From Natronocella acetinitrilica (lineage in GTDB: Bacteria > Pseudomonadota > Gammaproteobacteria > Nitrococcales > Aquisalimonadaceae), in NCBI RefSeq assembly GCF_024170285.1, contig NZ_JALJXV010000009.1, positions 124,001 through 188,000 on the forward strand: 64,000 nucleotides of DNA, read 5' to 3'. The notes below the pieces were generated by a model. It made no database searches. It was not told where the DNA came from and worked only from the letters and a program-made list of their open reading frames with translations. Position 1 is the first letter of the stretch. Each line of letters opens with the position of its first letter. Shown here piece by piece: positions 40,806 through 50,356 of the stretch. The translations under genes were made by a program, and so were the position numbers.

Positions 40806-41779
40806 GCTGGGGCCTCCCGGTCGAACAGCCAGCAACTCACCCGGCGCCGCTCGTTCAGCGCCATGGGCGGCGGATCCGCCAGGCAACGGTCGAAACGAGA
40901 CGGGCAGCGCGCCGCAAAGCGGCAACCATCCGGCGGATTCAATAGGCTCGGTGGTTGCCCCGGGATGGCACCGGGGCGCTCTGTCTGGCGCAACCGGGGT
41001 ACGCTGGCCATGAGCAGCTTGGAGTAGGGGTGTGCCGGTTCGTTGAAGAATTCACTGGCAGAGGCCGTCTCGACCAGTTGGCCGGCGTACATCAGCGCAA
41101 CCCGATCGGCCAGTTCGCTGGAGGTGCCCACATCGTGGGTGATCATCAGGTAACTCGTTCCCGTCTCCTGCTTGATCCGTTTCAGCACGTTCATGATGCT
41201 GGCCTGGGTGAGTACGTCCAGCGCCGAGGTCGGCTCATCGAGAATGATCAGTTCAGGACGGGTGACCAGGGCCATGGCCAGCACTGCCCGCTGCCGCATG
41301 CCGCCGGACAGCTCGAAGGGGTAGCGCTGCAGGAAGTCGGTGGAGATCCCCACCAGCGCGAAGACTTCCGCGACCCGCGCCATGGCCTTGGGGCGACTCC
41401 ACTGCTGCAGCACCCTGAGCGGCTCCGCCACCTGCTCGCCAACCCGCACCACGGGGTTGAGGGAATTCATGGCGGCCTGCATGACCATGGAGATGCGGCT
41501 CCAGCGGACGTCCCGGCGGAAGCGCTCTTCCGTCATCGGCATGGTGTCCTTGCCGTGGAGCAGTACCTGCCCGGAGTAGGTGGCCACGTTTCGTGGCAAC
41601 AGGCGCAGCAGCGCCTTTGCCAATGAGCTCTTGCCGCAGCCTGACTCACCCAGCACCACCAGGGCTTCATTGCGGTGGATATCCAGATTGATGCCGTCTA
41701 CGGCCCGGACAATGCCGCCACTGCTGTGGTAATGCAGATTGAGATCCCGGATCGACAACAGCGGTGTCTGCTCGCTCAT
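40802..41779 (-). CDS. Oligopeptide-type ABC transporter ATP-binding protein (OppD-like)
   Basis: The protein has 325 residues. Walker A is GESGCGKSSLAKALL, the signature is LSGGMRQRAVLAMAL and Walker B is [12 protein letters not shown]. It ends in the same type of cysteine-containing HPY tail (NPPDGCRFAARCPSRF). It overlaps the permease by one base and the next ATPase by 4 bp. Confidence 0.9.
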   Translation of the reverse strand: MSEQTPLLSIRDLNLHYHSSGGIVRAVDGINLDIHRNEALVVLGESGCGKSSLAKALLRLLPRNVATYSGQVLLHGKDTMPMTEERFRRDVRWSRISMVMQAAMNSLNPVVRVGEQVAEPLRVLQQWSRPKAMARVAEVFALVGISTDFLQRYPFELSGGMRQRAVLAMALVTRPELIILDEPTSALDVLTQASIMNVLKRIKQETGTSYLMITHDVGTSSELADRVALMYAGQLVETASASEFFNEPAHPYSKLLMASVPRLRQTERPGAIPGQPPSLLNPPDGCRFAARCPSRFDRCLADPPPMALNERRRVSCWLFDREAPA

Positions 41780-43110
41780 CAGACGCTCCGTAGCCTGGGG
41801 TTGAAGACCCGGTCCATGGCGAAGCCGAGCATGGCAAAACCAAGCCCCGTGAGCATCAGCAGAATGGCCGGGGAGATCACCCAGTAGTACTGCTCGTTGT
41901 AGAGCGCGCTCTGGGCCTGGGCGTCATTGAGCACCTTGCCCCAGGTGGGTAGAACCGGGTCGCCCAGCCCCAGCACCGCCAGCGACGCCTCGAGAAAGAC
42001 AAAGGTCGGGATCAGGGTGACGAAGGTGGGGATCAGCACCGGCAGAATGCGCGGGATCATGTAACGCAGGATGATTCGCGTATCGCTGGCGCCATAGGCA
42101 CGTGCCGCTTCGATGTAGGCGGCCTCACGGATGGGCAGCAGCATGGCACGGTACATCTTGATCCCGGCGCTGAAGATGCCCAGCGCCACCACGATACCGA
42201 GCATCAGCCAGATACTGGTGGAATACAGGGTGCCCACCATGACCAGGATGGGCAGCAGCGGCAGGATCATGTTGATCTCGGTAAGGCGCTGGATCACCGC
42301 ATCCACCAGGCCCCCGAACCAGACCCCCACGGCGGCGATAACCAGTGTGGTGATTGTGGTGCCCACGGCGGCGATCAGCCCGAAGGCAAGGGCCACCGGC
42401 GTGCCCCAGAGTAGCGCCAGCAGGAGATCCCGCCGCTGATGGTCGGTACCGGCGATCCCATGGACCTGGCCGTAGAGCACCAGGTCGCCGTCGATGGTGG
42501 CCTCGTCGTCGAAGATCACCGCTTCCAGAACCAGCTGATAACGGCCCTGGAGCACCTGCGGCTCCGGGCCGCTGTCCGGTTGCTTGAGCAAGCCGATATG
42601 CGGGACATGGCCGAGGCGTCGCTCCAGGGTCAGGTTCTGGGAGATCGAGACCCTGTCTTCACGGGCAATACGTCGCCCGCCAAGAGCAATCTCGCGGCCA
42701 TCGGGGGTGACCCAGGTCATGCGAACGAAGGGCTCCCGGTCATGGCCCCTGGCGCGAAGGAACAGGTTCATCTCGCTGGGAAAGCCGCGGTATCCGTAAT
42801 CGATCTCCAGCGGGATACGGACCTGCCGGCCGCCTTCGAACAGCTCCTGTTCCATCGACGTATCTGCAATGGACACCACGGTGGTGCGGGCCTGACCGCC
42901 GCGGGTGATGGTGTCTACCCAGGCTGGCGCGGCATTGCTTGGGTGCAGGCGCCAGTGATCCCCGCCGCGCCAGAGATCCAGCGCCTGGGTGTAGGGGATG
43001 GCGATCACCGTGTAAACCGACAGCGCTACCAGAAAGGCGATGATCAGCATGCCGGCCACGGCCGATGGATACTTGCGAAGCTCCAGCAGGCCCTTTCTCC
43101 AGCCAGTCAT
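41779..43110 (-). CDS. ABC transporter permease (OppC/DppC-like) with large periplasmic insertion
   Basis: The protein has 443 residues, about 150 longer than usual. TM1 is at about 17-38. A hydrophilic segment of roughly 190 residues follows (about 45-230), rich in beta-type sequence and carrying GGRQVRIPLEIDYGYRGFPS. The canonical permease core then begins (LLLALLWGTPVALAFGLIAA) with the EAA loop AAYIEAARAYGASDTRIILR. The insertion sits where OppC normally has a short periplasmic loop and may dock the oversized binding protein. It overlaps its neighbours by 1 and 4 bp. Confidence 0.87.
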   Translation of the reverse strand: MTGWRKGLLELRKYPSAVAGMLIIAFLVALSVYTVIAIPYTQALDLWRGGDHWRLHPSNAAPAWVDTITRGGQARTTVVSIADTSMEQELFEGGRQVRIPLEIDYGYRGFPSEMNLFLRARGHDREPFVRMTWVTPDGREIALGGRRIAREDRVSISQNLTLERRLGHVPHIGLLKQPDSGPEPQVLQGRYQLVLEAVIFDDEATIDGDLVLYGQVHGIAGTDHQRRDLLLALLWGTPVALAFGLIAAVGTTITTLVIAAVGVWFGGLVDAVIQRLTEINMILPLLPILVMVGTLYSTSIWLMLGIVVALGIFSAGIKMYRAMLLPIREAAYIEAARAYGASDTRIILRYMIPRILPVLIPTFVTLIPTFVFLEASLAVLGLGDPVLPTWGKVLNDAQAQSALYNEQYYWVISPAILLMLTGLGFAMLGFAMDRVFNPRLRSV

Positions 43111-44231
43111 GCGCCGCCCCCCTGGGCGATGCGCACCCGCGGGTCCAACACACCGTAGAGCAGGTCCAACAGGAACACGGTCAGGGCCAGCAGGTAGGCG
43201 AAGATCACCACGGAGCCGATGATCACCGGGGTATCCCGATGGCCGATGGCCTGGAACAGCAGGCTGCCGAGGCCTGGCCAGTTGAATACCTGCTCAAGAA
43301 TGATCGACCCGCTCCACAGACCGATCAGCATCAGCAGGAAGCTGGTGATGATGGGCGAGAGTGTCGGTCGCAGGATGTAGCGCCGCTCGATCATCCGCGG
43401 CGATAGCCCCTTGGCCCGGGCCATCTCCACGTAGTCCTCGCTGGAGTGAATCAGAAAGAATGTTCGCCACGAGTAGATGGAAATGAAGATCTGCGACAGG
43501 AACATGGCAACGACGGGCATGATCATGTGACGCAGCACGCTCAGCCCGTAATCCAGCCGGCTTTCGGGCGGCGGTGCCTGCACCATGCCGCCGGGGGGGA
43601 GCACCGGCGCCAGAAAGGCGAAAAAGAGGATCAGGAAAATCCCGTAGAACCAGGCCGGCGCCGCCGAGCTGGGGGCAAGGGCGATCACCGAGCGGTCCGC
43701 CACGCTGCCATAGCGCCTGGACAGCACCAGGGCGGCGAATACCGATACGAAAAAGATCAGCAGATTGGCCGTGCCGAACAGCAGCAGTGTCGCGGGAAGG
43801 CGCTCGACGATGATGGAATAGACATCCCTCGCGCCGCTGTCGCTGTGCATCTGCTCGGCCCTGCCGAGATCCAGGATCATCGCCTGGTAGAGGTAGTTGA
43901 AGCTGCGCAGGATGAAGGGCTGATCCAGTCGCAGGCGCTCCACCTCCAGCTGCACCTGACGTTCGATGAGGCTGTTGCGCTCCTGACTTGGCAAATCGAA
44001 GAATGCCGGGTCGGCCCGTACCATCTCCGCCGCTTCGCTGCGAATCTGCACCAGGCGCAAGTCGTCCACCCGACCGCCCATGTTGGCGATGAGTATGGTC
44101 AGGTAGACCCCGACGAGTACGGTCAGGAACAGAGCAATCAGCCGACGCGCAGTGAAACCACCGAGCCGGCGCAGGTCGCGCACCAGGGCGCCTTTGGTGG
44201 TGGCTTCCACGTTCTGGCCCAGAGTGCTCAT
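43107..44231 (-). CDS. ABC transporter permease (OppB/DppB-like)
   Basis: The protein has 374 residues with about six membrane helices. TM1 (LIALFLTVLVGVYLTILIAN) is followed by a 100-residue periplasmic segment and the core with EAA loop EDYVEMARAKGLSPRMIERR. It ends LLYGVLDPRVRIAQGGGA, as in DppB. It overlaps the binding-protein gene by 4 bp. Confidence 0.88.
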   Translation of the reverse strand: MSTLGQNVEATTKGALVRDLRRLGGFTARRLIALFLTVLVGVYLTILIANMGGRVDDLRLVQIRSEAAEMVRADPAFFDLPSQERNSLIERQVQLEVERLRLDQPFILRSFNYLYQAMILDLGRAEQMHSDSGARDVYSIIVERLPATLLLFGTANLLIFFVSVFAALVLSRRYGSVADRSVIALAPSSAAPAWFYGIFLILFFAFLAPVLPPGGMVQAPPPESRLDYGLSVLRHMIMPVVAMFLSQIFISIYSWRTFFLIHSSEDYVEMARAKGLSPRMIERRYILRPTLSPIITSFLLMLIGLWSGSIILEQVFNWPGLGSLLFQAIGHRDTPVIIGSVVIFAYLLALTVFLLDLLYGVLDPRVRIAQGGGA

Positions 44232-46762
44232 GGCTCCAGCCCCGCTTGTTCCGCGGGCCCCGGTATGGTGGCAAAGACGTGTGAGACGAAGGCGGGCAGG
44301 GCGACGCGGTGGGAGGTCACGGCGACCTCCAGGCTGTTGGCGCCGCTGCCGAGCCCGGATACCTGGTCGCTGCTAAGGCGGATCGTCCAGGTGCCGGGGC
44401 CGGTGGCCTCCGCCTCACCACGGGCGGCAGGAATGTTCTCCCCGTCAAACAGCAGGTACTGGACCCCGGCTACATCTTCCTCCGGGTAGGGTTCGCCGAG
44501 GAACGTGATGCCCAGAGTGAATTCCGCCTCCTGGCCTGCGCGGAGCAGCAGAGGGCCCGCCAACTCGAGTTCCGGGATTTCGGGTTGGGTCAGGTCGAGC
44601 CACTTGGTGGACGGATCGGGGAAGTCCTCGAAACGGCGCAGCACGACGGTGCGCTCTACCGGATACACCGCATGCAGGTAGAGCGGGCCATCGCCCACGT
44701 AGAAGTGACCCCGCTGCTCCCGCCAGTCGGCGAGGGCAGCGTAGCGAACCTCGGGCTCGTTATCGCGCAGGAATGGCTGCAGCGCGTCCGCGTAAGGAAT
44801 GTAGGCATCGTTGCGGGCGGTTTGCAGGCGTCGGTCGAGAATGGGAATGCTTGGGCCGGCGGCAAAGCTCATCCAGTCGACCCGCAAGCGGTCCGCCTTG
44901 TTCGAGGAAAACGCCAGCTCCTCTCCGCGCTCCGCCAGGATGCCCAGCGCCAGTGTGTGCCAGGGCAGGGCGGCGGGTACCCGGGCGGCAATGATCGTTT
45001 CGGCATCGGGATAGATCTGATCACTGTAGATATCGATTATCAGGGGGTCCCGGGAGACGATTTCCCAGCCCTTGAAGTGACGTTGAAACACTTCGAAGGT
45101 GGGCACGTGGGCCACGTCGAAAAGGCGGCTTTCCTCCTTGGCGCGATCGAAGTTCAGTATCCAGGGCAGCACGATATCCGCCAGGGAAACCCGGCTGCCA
45201 TCATGCCAGCGCCGCTCCAGGTAATCGTCCTCGTATTCCAGCCGGATCCGGGTGCGGGCGGTGAGCCCGTCCGGGTGACGTTCGCCCACGGTGATGAAGC
45301 GCTGTTCCTCGGCATCCCAGTCGATCCAGGCGCTGTCGCTGACTTCGATCTCCCGCAACATCTCCAGGTCCAGCCAGGAACGGCTGCGACTCACGGGAAT
45401 GTCCTCCTGCACCGAGACCAGGGCACCGCTCAGGCGTTGCGGCAGGTGGAGGCCGGTGAACGGGTCCGGCATGACAGTGCGATCCTGCAGCGCGTTGGTG
45501 ATCATGTTGTCGAAGATCCAGTTGCTGCCGGCAACCGGGTTCCAGGGCTCGGTCAATACGCTGGGTGCGCCGAACAGCATGCTGCCGCCCACCCGGTCGC
45601 GGTAGCGGATGGTGTAAGGCCACAGCGCCGAGCCGGACATGCCCCCGGCCAGGTCCACGGCGAGTTGCACGTCTGTGGAGCGAGGCCAGATGTTGAGCTG
45701 ATCCACCAGCCAGATGCGCACCGAGTCTTCCATGGACAGGCGCAGGGCGTCGGCCATCATCTGTTGGCGCTCGTCCCAGGACTGGTAGTCCCGCCGCTGT
45801 AGCCGGTCGGCGATGTCGTCGAATTCCTCGGTGGGGGTATAGGCCTGCCAGAGTGGCTCTGGCCGGCCGCGGGGCGTGTAGAAGGCGCTGAAGTTGGCAG
45901 CGAGATCCCGCTCGATACGGGTGGACACCCAGCCGCCGGTGTAGATGTGCCATTGTCCGGCGGCGGGATCGCTGGCAATCCAGATGCGGGAGGCTTCTTC
46001 CGCGGTGCGGTAGCGCCGCTCCACCTGAAAGCCGATATCCTCCAGAAGATTCCCGACGTAGTCGCCCACCTGTCGGCGTTCATCTTCGGTGCGAATCAGC
46101 AGAACCACCCGCAGTACTCTGCCGTCGTGGGTCCAGCGACCGCGTTCGCGGCGTGCGCCAAGGCGTTCCATCTCGCGGCTGATGATCCGCTCCGCGCCTT
46201 CCGGGTCATGCTGATAGCGCAGCTCAAGCTCCCGAGCCACGTCCGCGAGGCGGGCGTAATCCGGAAATGCCGTGTTCAGCGCCAGAAAGCGTGGCACCGC
46301 CAGGCCGCCATAGATCTCTTCGGCGATGTGTCGCCGATCCACCAGCTTGTTGAAGGCTTCGCGGATTGCGGGCACATGAAAGGGGTTGATCTCACCATTG
46401 CTGAAGCGGGGTCCTGCCGGGTTGAAGGACAACTCCACCGACGAGCCGTAGGACAAGTCGTGCGCCGCGCGGGGCGCTGCACGCAGTTGCCGGAACACCG
46501 TGCTGCTGGTAATGCCCTGGGCAAAGACTTGATGTGAGCCTGTCTGGATCAGGCCGGTGATCTTGCCGGCATCTGTCTCCTGGGTGACGACGATCTGGTC
46601 CACCAGCGCGCCGCGGCGTTCGGCAAGCATGGTTTCGTCGGCTGGCACGCCGGTGTCACCGGCTCTGCCGGCGGCGTCATCAGGGCTCGGGCGCATCGCT
46701 GCAACCAGCAAGACCGCGACCACCGCAAGTCCGATCAGTCCCACCCAAATGCCTCGGCGCAT
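44228..46762 (-). CDS. ABC transporter substrate-binding protein, SBP_bac_5 type, unusually long
   Basis: The protein has 844 residues, against 500-600 for typical Opp/Dpp binding proteins. An uncleaved-looking N-terminal helix (WVGLIGLAVVAVLLVAAM) and no lipobox suggest a membrane-anchored periplasmic protein. SBP_bac_5 features include FHVPAIREAFNKLVDRRHIA, DIADRLQRRDYQSWDERQQM and PDPFTGLHLPQRLS. The final 120 residues look like an extra beta-sandwich. It is first in the operon. The ligand is unknown and could be a peptide, opine or larger oligomer. Confidence 0.85.
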   Translation of the reverse strand: MRRGIWVGLIGLAVVAVLLVAAMRPSPDDAAGRAGDTGVPADETMLAERRGALVDQIVVTQETDAGKITGLIQTGSHQVFAQGITSSTVFRQLRAAPRAAHDLSYGSSVELSFNPAGPRFSNGEINPFHVPAIREAFNKLVDRRHIAEEIYGGLAVPRFLALNTAFPDYARLADVARELELRYQHDPEGAERIISREMERLGARRERGRWTHDGRVLRVVLLIRTEDERRQVGDYVGNLLEDIGFQVERRYRTAEEASRIWIASDPAAGQWHIYTGGWVSTRIERDLAANFSAFYTPRGRPEPLWQAYTPTEEFDDIADRLQRRDYQSWDERQQMMADALRLSMEDSVRIWLVDQLNIWPRSTDVQLAVDLAGGMSGSALWPYTIRYRDRVGGSMLFGAPSVLTEPWNPVAGSNWIFDNMITNALQDRTVMPDPFTGLHLPQRLSGALVSVQEDIPVSRSRSWLDLEMLREIEVSDSAWIDWDAEEQRFITVGERHPDGLTARTRIRLEYEDDYLERRWHDGSRVSLADIVLPWILNFDRAKEESRLFDVAHVPTFEVFQRHFKGWEIVSRDPLIIDIYSDQIYPDAETIIAARVPAALPWHTLALGILAERGEELAFSSNKADRLRVDWMSFAAGPSIPILDRRLQTARNDAYIPYADALQPFLRDNEPEVRYAALADWREQRGHFYVGDGPLYLHAVYPVERTVVLRRFEDFPDPSTKWLDLTQPEIPELELAGPLLLRAGQEAEFTLGITFLGEPYPEEDVAGVQYLLFDGENIPAARGEAEATGPGTWTIRLSSDQVSGLGSGANSLEVAVTSHRVALPAFVSHVFATIPGPAEQAGLEP

Positions 46763-46999
46763 CAGCAGGCTCTCCGCCGGGCAATGATCGGTGCCGCCCG
46801 GGCGGGGCGGGCAGCAGCGGTTATCGGGCAGCCCTCGGCAGTGCGATCCATGAATCTACTCTATCGTTATTTGCGAAATTTCCAATCGCATTGACGTCGC
46901 CGGCCCGGCAACGTTCCCCGGGATGCGCGATCCGCGCAGCGGCCTGGTCGAGCAGCGACGTGCTACTGTCTGCGCCAAAACAACCATGGGAGGGCATGC

Positions 47000-48190
47000 G
47001 TGAACGCTGCGGATCCACGTCCTGAGTGGGTAAGCCAGATTCCCGTCTTCGTGTTGCTGTGGGTGGCCGGCTTGTACCTGCGCATGCCCATCATGATGGG
47101 GCCACCGCTGGCGCCACGGATCGCCGAGGATCTGGGGCTGGGCGGTATTGGCACCGGCGCTCTTACAACGATTCCGGTGCTTTTGCTGTCCGTGGCTGCA
47201 TTGGCCGGGGCTTTCATGATTACCGTGACCGGCGCACGTCGCGCGGTGGCCATCGGTCTGCTCATCGTGGCGATCACCTCCACGGCCCGGGGTCTGGCCA
47301 TGGAGCCCTGGCAGCTCTACCTCATTACCGCCGCCATGGGGCTTGGCATTGCAGTTGTGCAGCCGGCACTGCCGGCGCTGCTGACCGTTTGGTGTCCGGG
47401 GCGAGTCGCCCTGGGCACAGCGGTCTACATGAACGGCATGCTGGTCGGGGAAGTCATTGGCGCCGGGCTGACCATTCCGCTGTTTCTGCCCATGGCCGGA
47501 CAGGACTGGCGCCTGGCACTGGCTATCGTCTCGTTGCCGGCGCTGCTCTGTGTCGCCGGCTTCGCGCTCTATCGGCGGCCTGGGGAGGAACGGGCCGCCC
47601 AGGCGGTGCCGATCTGGATGCCCGCCTGGCGGCACAGTCTGGTATGGCGCATGGGTCTACTGCTCGGAACCAGCGGTTCGCTGTTCTTCGGCGCCAACGC
47701 CTACATGGCGACTGTGCTGGCGGGTCGCGGCGAGGTGCATCTGCTGGCGGTGGGCCTGTTGCTGTTCAATTCCGCCCAAGTGGCGGCGTCTATGCTGGCT
47801 TTCCGCTATGCCGGGCGATGGGTACGGTCCAGTGGGCCGACTCTGTTGGCCATGACCAGCACGGCTCTGCTATGCATGGTTCTGTTCTTGCTGCTACCCG
47901 GTGCTCCCGCCTTGCTGGCGGCCTTCGTGGTGAGCTTCACCACCGGCATCATGCTGATTCTGCTGGTGACTCTGCCACCCTCCCTGGCCTTTGACGAGGG
48001 TCCGGCTCCCCTGGCGGCGGGGATGTACACGGTGGGCTACGCCTTGTCCTTCGCCGTGCCGCTGCTCGGTGGCGTGCTCCTCGATCTCACCGGCTATCCG
48101 GCGGCCGCCATGGCACCGGCCATGGTGCTGGCCATGGTGGCTCTGCCCTTGTGCATGGGTTTGCCGCGAGGGGGGGATGATGCGCGTTGA
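47000..48190 (+). CDS. MFS transporter, CynX/NimT-like
   Basis: The protein has 396 residues with about 12 membrane helices. The early segment LRMPIMMGPPLAPRIAEDLG is typical of the CynX/NimT (cyanate or 2-nitroimidazole) family of MFS proteins. Direction and substrate are unknown. The GTG at 47000 has GGGAGG 7 nt upstream. It is divergent from the peptide importer, and the 237-bp gap contains only an AT-richer promoter-like stretch around 46855-46890. Confidence 0.85.
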   Translation: MNAADPRPEWVSQIPVFVLLWVAGLYLRMPIMMGPPLAPRIAEDLGLGGIGTGALTTIPVLLLSVAALAGAFMITVTGARRAVAIGLLIVAITSTARGLAMEPWQLYLITAAMGLGIAVVQPALPALLTVWCPGRVALGTAVYMNGMLVGEVIGAGLTIPLFLPMAGQDWRLALAIVSLPALLCVAGFALYRRPGEERAAQAVPIWMPAWRHSLVWRMGLLLGTSGSLFFGANAYMATVLAGRGEVHLLAVGLLLFNSAQVAASMLAFRYAGRWVRSSGPTLLAMTSTALLCMVLFLLLPGAPALLAAFVVSFTTGIMLILLVTLPPSLAFDEGPAPLAAGMYTVGYALSFAVPLLGGVLLDLTGYPAAAMAPAMVLAMVALPLCMGLPRGGDDAR

Positions 48191-48192
48191 GG

Positions 48193-48302
48193 GGCGGAGG
48201 TCGGGTGCGCAACTCAGGGACACGCCGTGAATACCTCCATGTAGGCTCGACAGCGACATCCCTGTCGCTGACGGTCCCTGAGTGGCGCACCCGACCTCCG
48301 CC
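48193..48302 (+). repeat. 110-bp structured repeat B, copy 3
   Basis: Arms 48193-48221 and 48274-48302 (29 nt, 28 of 29 paired) flank a 52-nt core sharing the ACGCCGT start and the CAGCGAC-ATCCCT-GTCGCTG hairpin. Even the inner arm, GCCGCTCATGGAC in copies 1 and 2, is changed here to GCAACTCAGGGAC with matching changes opposite. It lies between convergent MFS and LysR genes. Confidence 0.85.
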
Positions 48303-48341
48303 TCCGGTTTTGACGGCATGATCATCCGTCGGAGAGGCGCA

Positions 48342-49280
48342 TTATCCCTCCGTTACCGCCCCTACCTTGTCGTCGTCATGGGCCATCTGCCACGACTGGG
48401 CGATCAGTTCCTGGATGAAGTTGCGCACGATCAATGACGGCCGTCGGCCAGAGCGGGTGACCACGCAAAAAGGCGACTGAATGCTGATCCGGTCCGGAAT
48501 GAGAGGGCGCAGATCACCGTTCTGGACCCATTGGGCTGCGTAGTGGTTGGGCAGGTTGCCGATGTAGTGGCCGCTCAAGATCAGCAAGGCCTGGGCCTCC
48601 ATGTTCGAGGCGTGGGCACCCACGATGGCGCCGGGAAAGCTGTGCAATTCCTGCAGGTTGGCGTAGGGGCGCACCACGAACGGGTGCTCGATCAGCGCGT
48701 CGATGGTCATGGTCTCGTCCGGCGAGCCATACAACGGGTGCGTCCGGGCGCAGTAGACGCTGTGAACCTCGGTGTAGATCTGGCGATACTGCAGCCCTTC
48801 CATCTGGCTGGTCTCGGGCAGGATCCCGAGCTGCAGCTCGCCGTTGGCGATGTCGCCCATCAACTGATCTGGGCTGCCCACGGAGATATCCAGCCGGGCC
48901 TGACGGTTCTTGCGCAGGAATTCCCGCACCACGGCGTCCATGCGCAGGTTTGTATCCATGATGGTGTTATCGACGATGCCCAAGCGCAGCGTGCCGATGA
49001 CCGTGCTTCGCAGCTCGCCCATTTCGCTGTCGAAGTCGTCCACCGCAGCGAGAAGAACCTTGCCCCGCTCGTAGGCGATGGCTCCCCGGTCCGTGAGTTC
49101 GAAACCCTGCCGGCCGCGTCGGCAGACAGTGAAACCCAGGCGTTCCTCCAGCGCGCGTACATGAAAGCTGATGGCGGACTGGCTCATGTTGAGTGCCGTC
49201 TGGGCACCGGCGAAGCCGCGGTGCTCGGCCACGGCACGAAACACGGCGAGGCTTTTCAGGTCGGCTGCGGACAGTTTCAT
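48342..49280 (-). CDS. LysR-family transcriptional regulator
   Basis: The protein has 312 residues from the ATG at 49280 (MKLSAADLKSLAVF). The HTH is FAGAQTALNMSQSAISFHVR, and the effector domain follows from about residue 90 (GTLRLGIVDNTIMDTNLRMD). It is divergent from the amino-acid-type ABC operon and probably regulates it. The longer frame to 49343 lacks a good ribosome site. Confidence 0.88.
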   Translation of the reverse strand: MKLSAADLKSLAVFRAVAEHRGFAGAQTALNMSQSAISFHVRALEERLGFTVCRRGRQGFELTDRGAIAYERGKVLLAAVDDFDSEMGELRSTVIGTLRLGIVDNTIMDTNLRMDAVVREFLRKNRQARLDISVGSPDQLMGDIANGELQLGILPETSQMEGLQYRQIYTEVHSVYCARTHPLYGSPDETMTIDALIEHPFVVRPYANLQELHSFPGAIVGAHASNMEAQALLILSGHYIGNLPNHYAAQWVQNGDLRPLIPDRISIQSPFCVVTRSGRRPSLIVRNFIQELIAQSWQMAHDDDKVGAVTEG

Positions 49281-49330
49281 GAACGCCCCTTTTTGGTGCG
49301 AATTTACATCAATATTTGTGGAGTGAGTTG

Positions 49331-49348
49331 CAAAAAATACCAATTTTG
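49331..49348. promoter_or_regulatory. Candidate LysR binding dyad
   Basis: CAAAA-N8-TTTTG lies within an AT-rich 148-bp divergent gap, between two TTGCAA copies (49329 and 49352). It contains several T-N11-A placements. Position and symmetry suggest control of both the LysR gene and the ABC operon. Confidence 0.4.
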
Positions 49349-49428
49349 TTGTTGCAAAGAAACTGTTTCACTGGGCCTGCGAAATCACTGAACAGCTCCT
49401 GCTCCTGCATGATTCGGAGGTTGCAACA

Positions 49429-50286
49429 ATGAAAAGCTTCTTCGGCACACGTCACCTTAAACGAGTTGCCACGGCGCTGGCGGCACCTGCAGTCATCGCC
49501 CTGGCGGCGATGCCCACGGCGTCGGCGGACCTGCTTGAACAGATTCTGGAAGAGGGCGTCTTCACGGTGGGCACCGAGGCCCGCTATGCCCCGCACGAGT
49601 TCATCGAGGACGGTGAAATCGTTGGTTATTCCGCTGACCTCATGGCGGAGATCATGCCGCATATGGAGGGTGTCGAACTGATCCGCATGGATCTGCCCTG
49701 GCAGGGCATCCTGCCCGGCCTGGAGCGGAGCCGCTTCGACTACGTGGTGACTTCCGTCACTGCGACGCCCGAGCGAATCGCACGCTACCATCTCAGCGCT
49801 CCCATCGCCGACGCGACCATGGCCGTCCTCAAGCGGGCCGGTGACGACAGCATCAGCACGCCGGAAGACATCGCTGGAAAGGTTGCCGCGGCCCAGGCGG
49901 GTTCGGCCCAGTTGCAGGCTCTGGAGGCGCTTGCCGAAGAGCTTGAGGCGGCCGGTACTCCGGTCTCCCGTATCCGTACCTACACCGCTGTCGATGAAGC
50001 CTACGCCGACCTGGCCGCCGGCCGCGTTGACGCGGTCGTGAACAGCCTCCCCAACGTCCTGGAAGCCGAACGCACCCGCCCGGACGTTTTCGAGGTGGTG
50101 GATACCTTCGGTGAGCCCCGTTACTTCACCTGGGCCGGTCGTCCGGACGAAGAGAGCGCGAGCCTCAATGCCTTCATGGATGAGCAGATCCGCCGGCTCA
50201 ACGAAGAGGGCATTCTCAACGAACTGCAGGAGAAGTGGTTCGGCGCCCCCATGAATGTGCCCCTGGAATTGCCTGGCGCAGAGTGA
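49429..50286 (+). CDS. Polar-amino-acid-type ABC transporter substrate-binding protein
   Basis: The protein has 285 residues. The Sec signal peptide is cleaved after about residue 33 (MPTASA, then DLLEQ). SBP_bac_3 features are EEGVFTVGTEARYAPHEFIE, VGYSADLMAEIMPHMEGV, ERSRFDYVVTSVTATPER and a C-terminal LNEEGILNELQEKWFG. It is periplasmic. The operon's catabolic genes suggest a ureide, hydantoin or N-carbamoyl amino acid ligand rather than a plain amino acid. Confidence 0.88.
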   Translation: MKSFFGTRHLKRVATALAAPAVIALAAMPTASADLLEQILEEGVFTVGTEARYAPHEFIEDGEIVGYSADLMAEIMPHMEGVELIRMDLPWQGILPGLERSRFDYVVTSVTATPERIARYHLSAPIADATMAVLKRAGDDSISTPEDIAGKVAAAQAGSAQLQALEALAEELEAAGTPVSRIRTYTAVDEAYADLAAGRVDAVVNSLPNVLEAERTRPDVFEVVDTFGEPRYFTWAGRPDEESASLNAFMDEQIRRLNEEGILNELQEKWFGAPMNVPLELPGAE

Positions 50287-50294
50287 GTGCCGCC

Positions 50295-50325
50295 CCGGCC
50301 GGTGCCCATAGGCGGCACCGGCCGG
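50295..50325 (+). other. Intercistronic hairpin after the binding-protein gene
   Basis: A perfect 12-bp stem CCGGCCGGTGCC / GGCACCGGCCGG with a 7-nt loop lies 8 bp after the stop and 31 bp before the permease start. There is no U-tract. It takes the same position as the hairpin after phnD and would favour higher binding-protein expression. Confidence 0.75.
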
Positions 50326-50356
50326 ACCAGTCCCCGCCGCCCGGCCGGAGCTTCCC

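Noticed and set aside
44309-45802. 497-residue plus-strand ORF
   Set aside because: Antisense to the long binding-protein gene. Composition only, no motif.
48221-48235. Similarity of CGCCGTGAATAC in repeat B copy 3 to the MITE end
   Set aside because: Only about 12 bases match, the other two copies of repeat B differ there, and geometry is unrelated. Probably coincidence.
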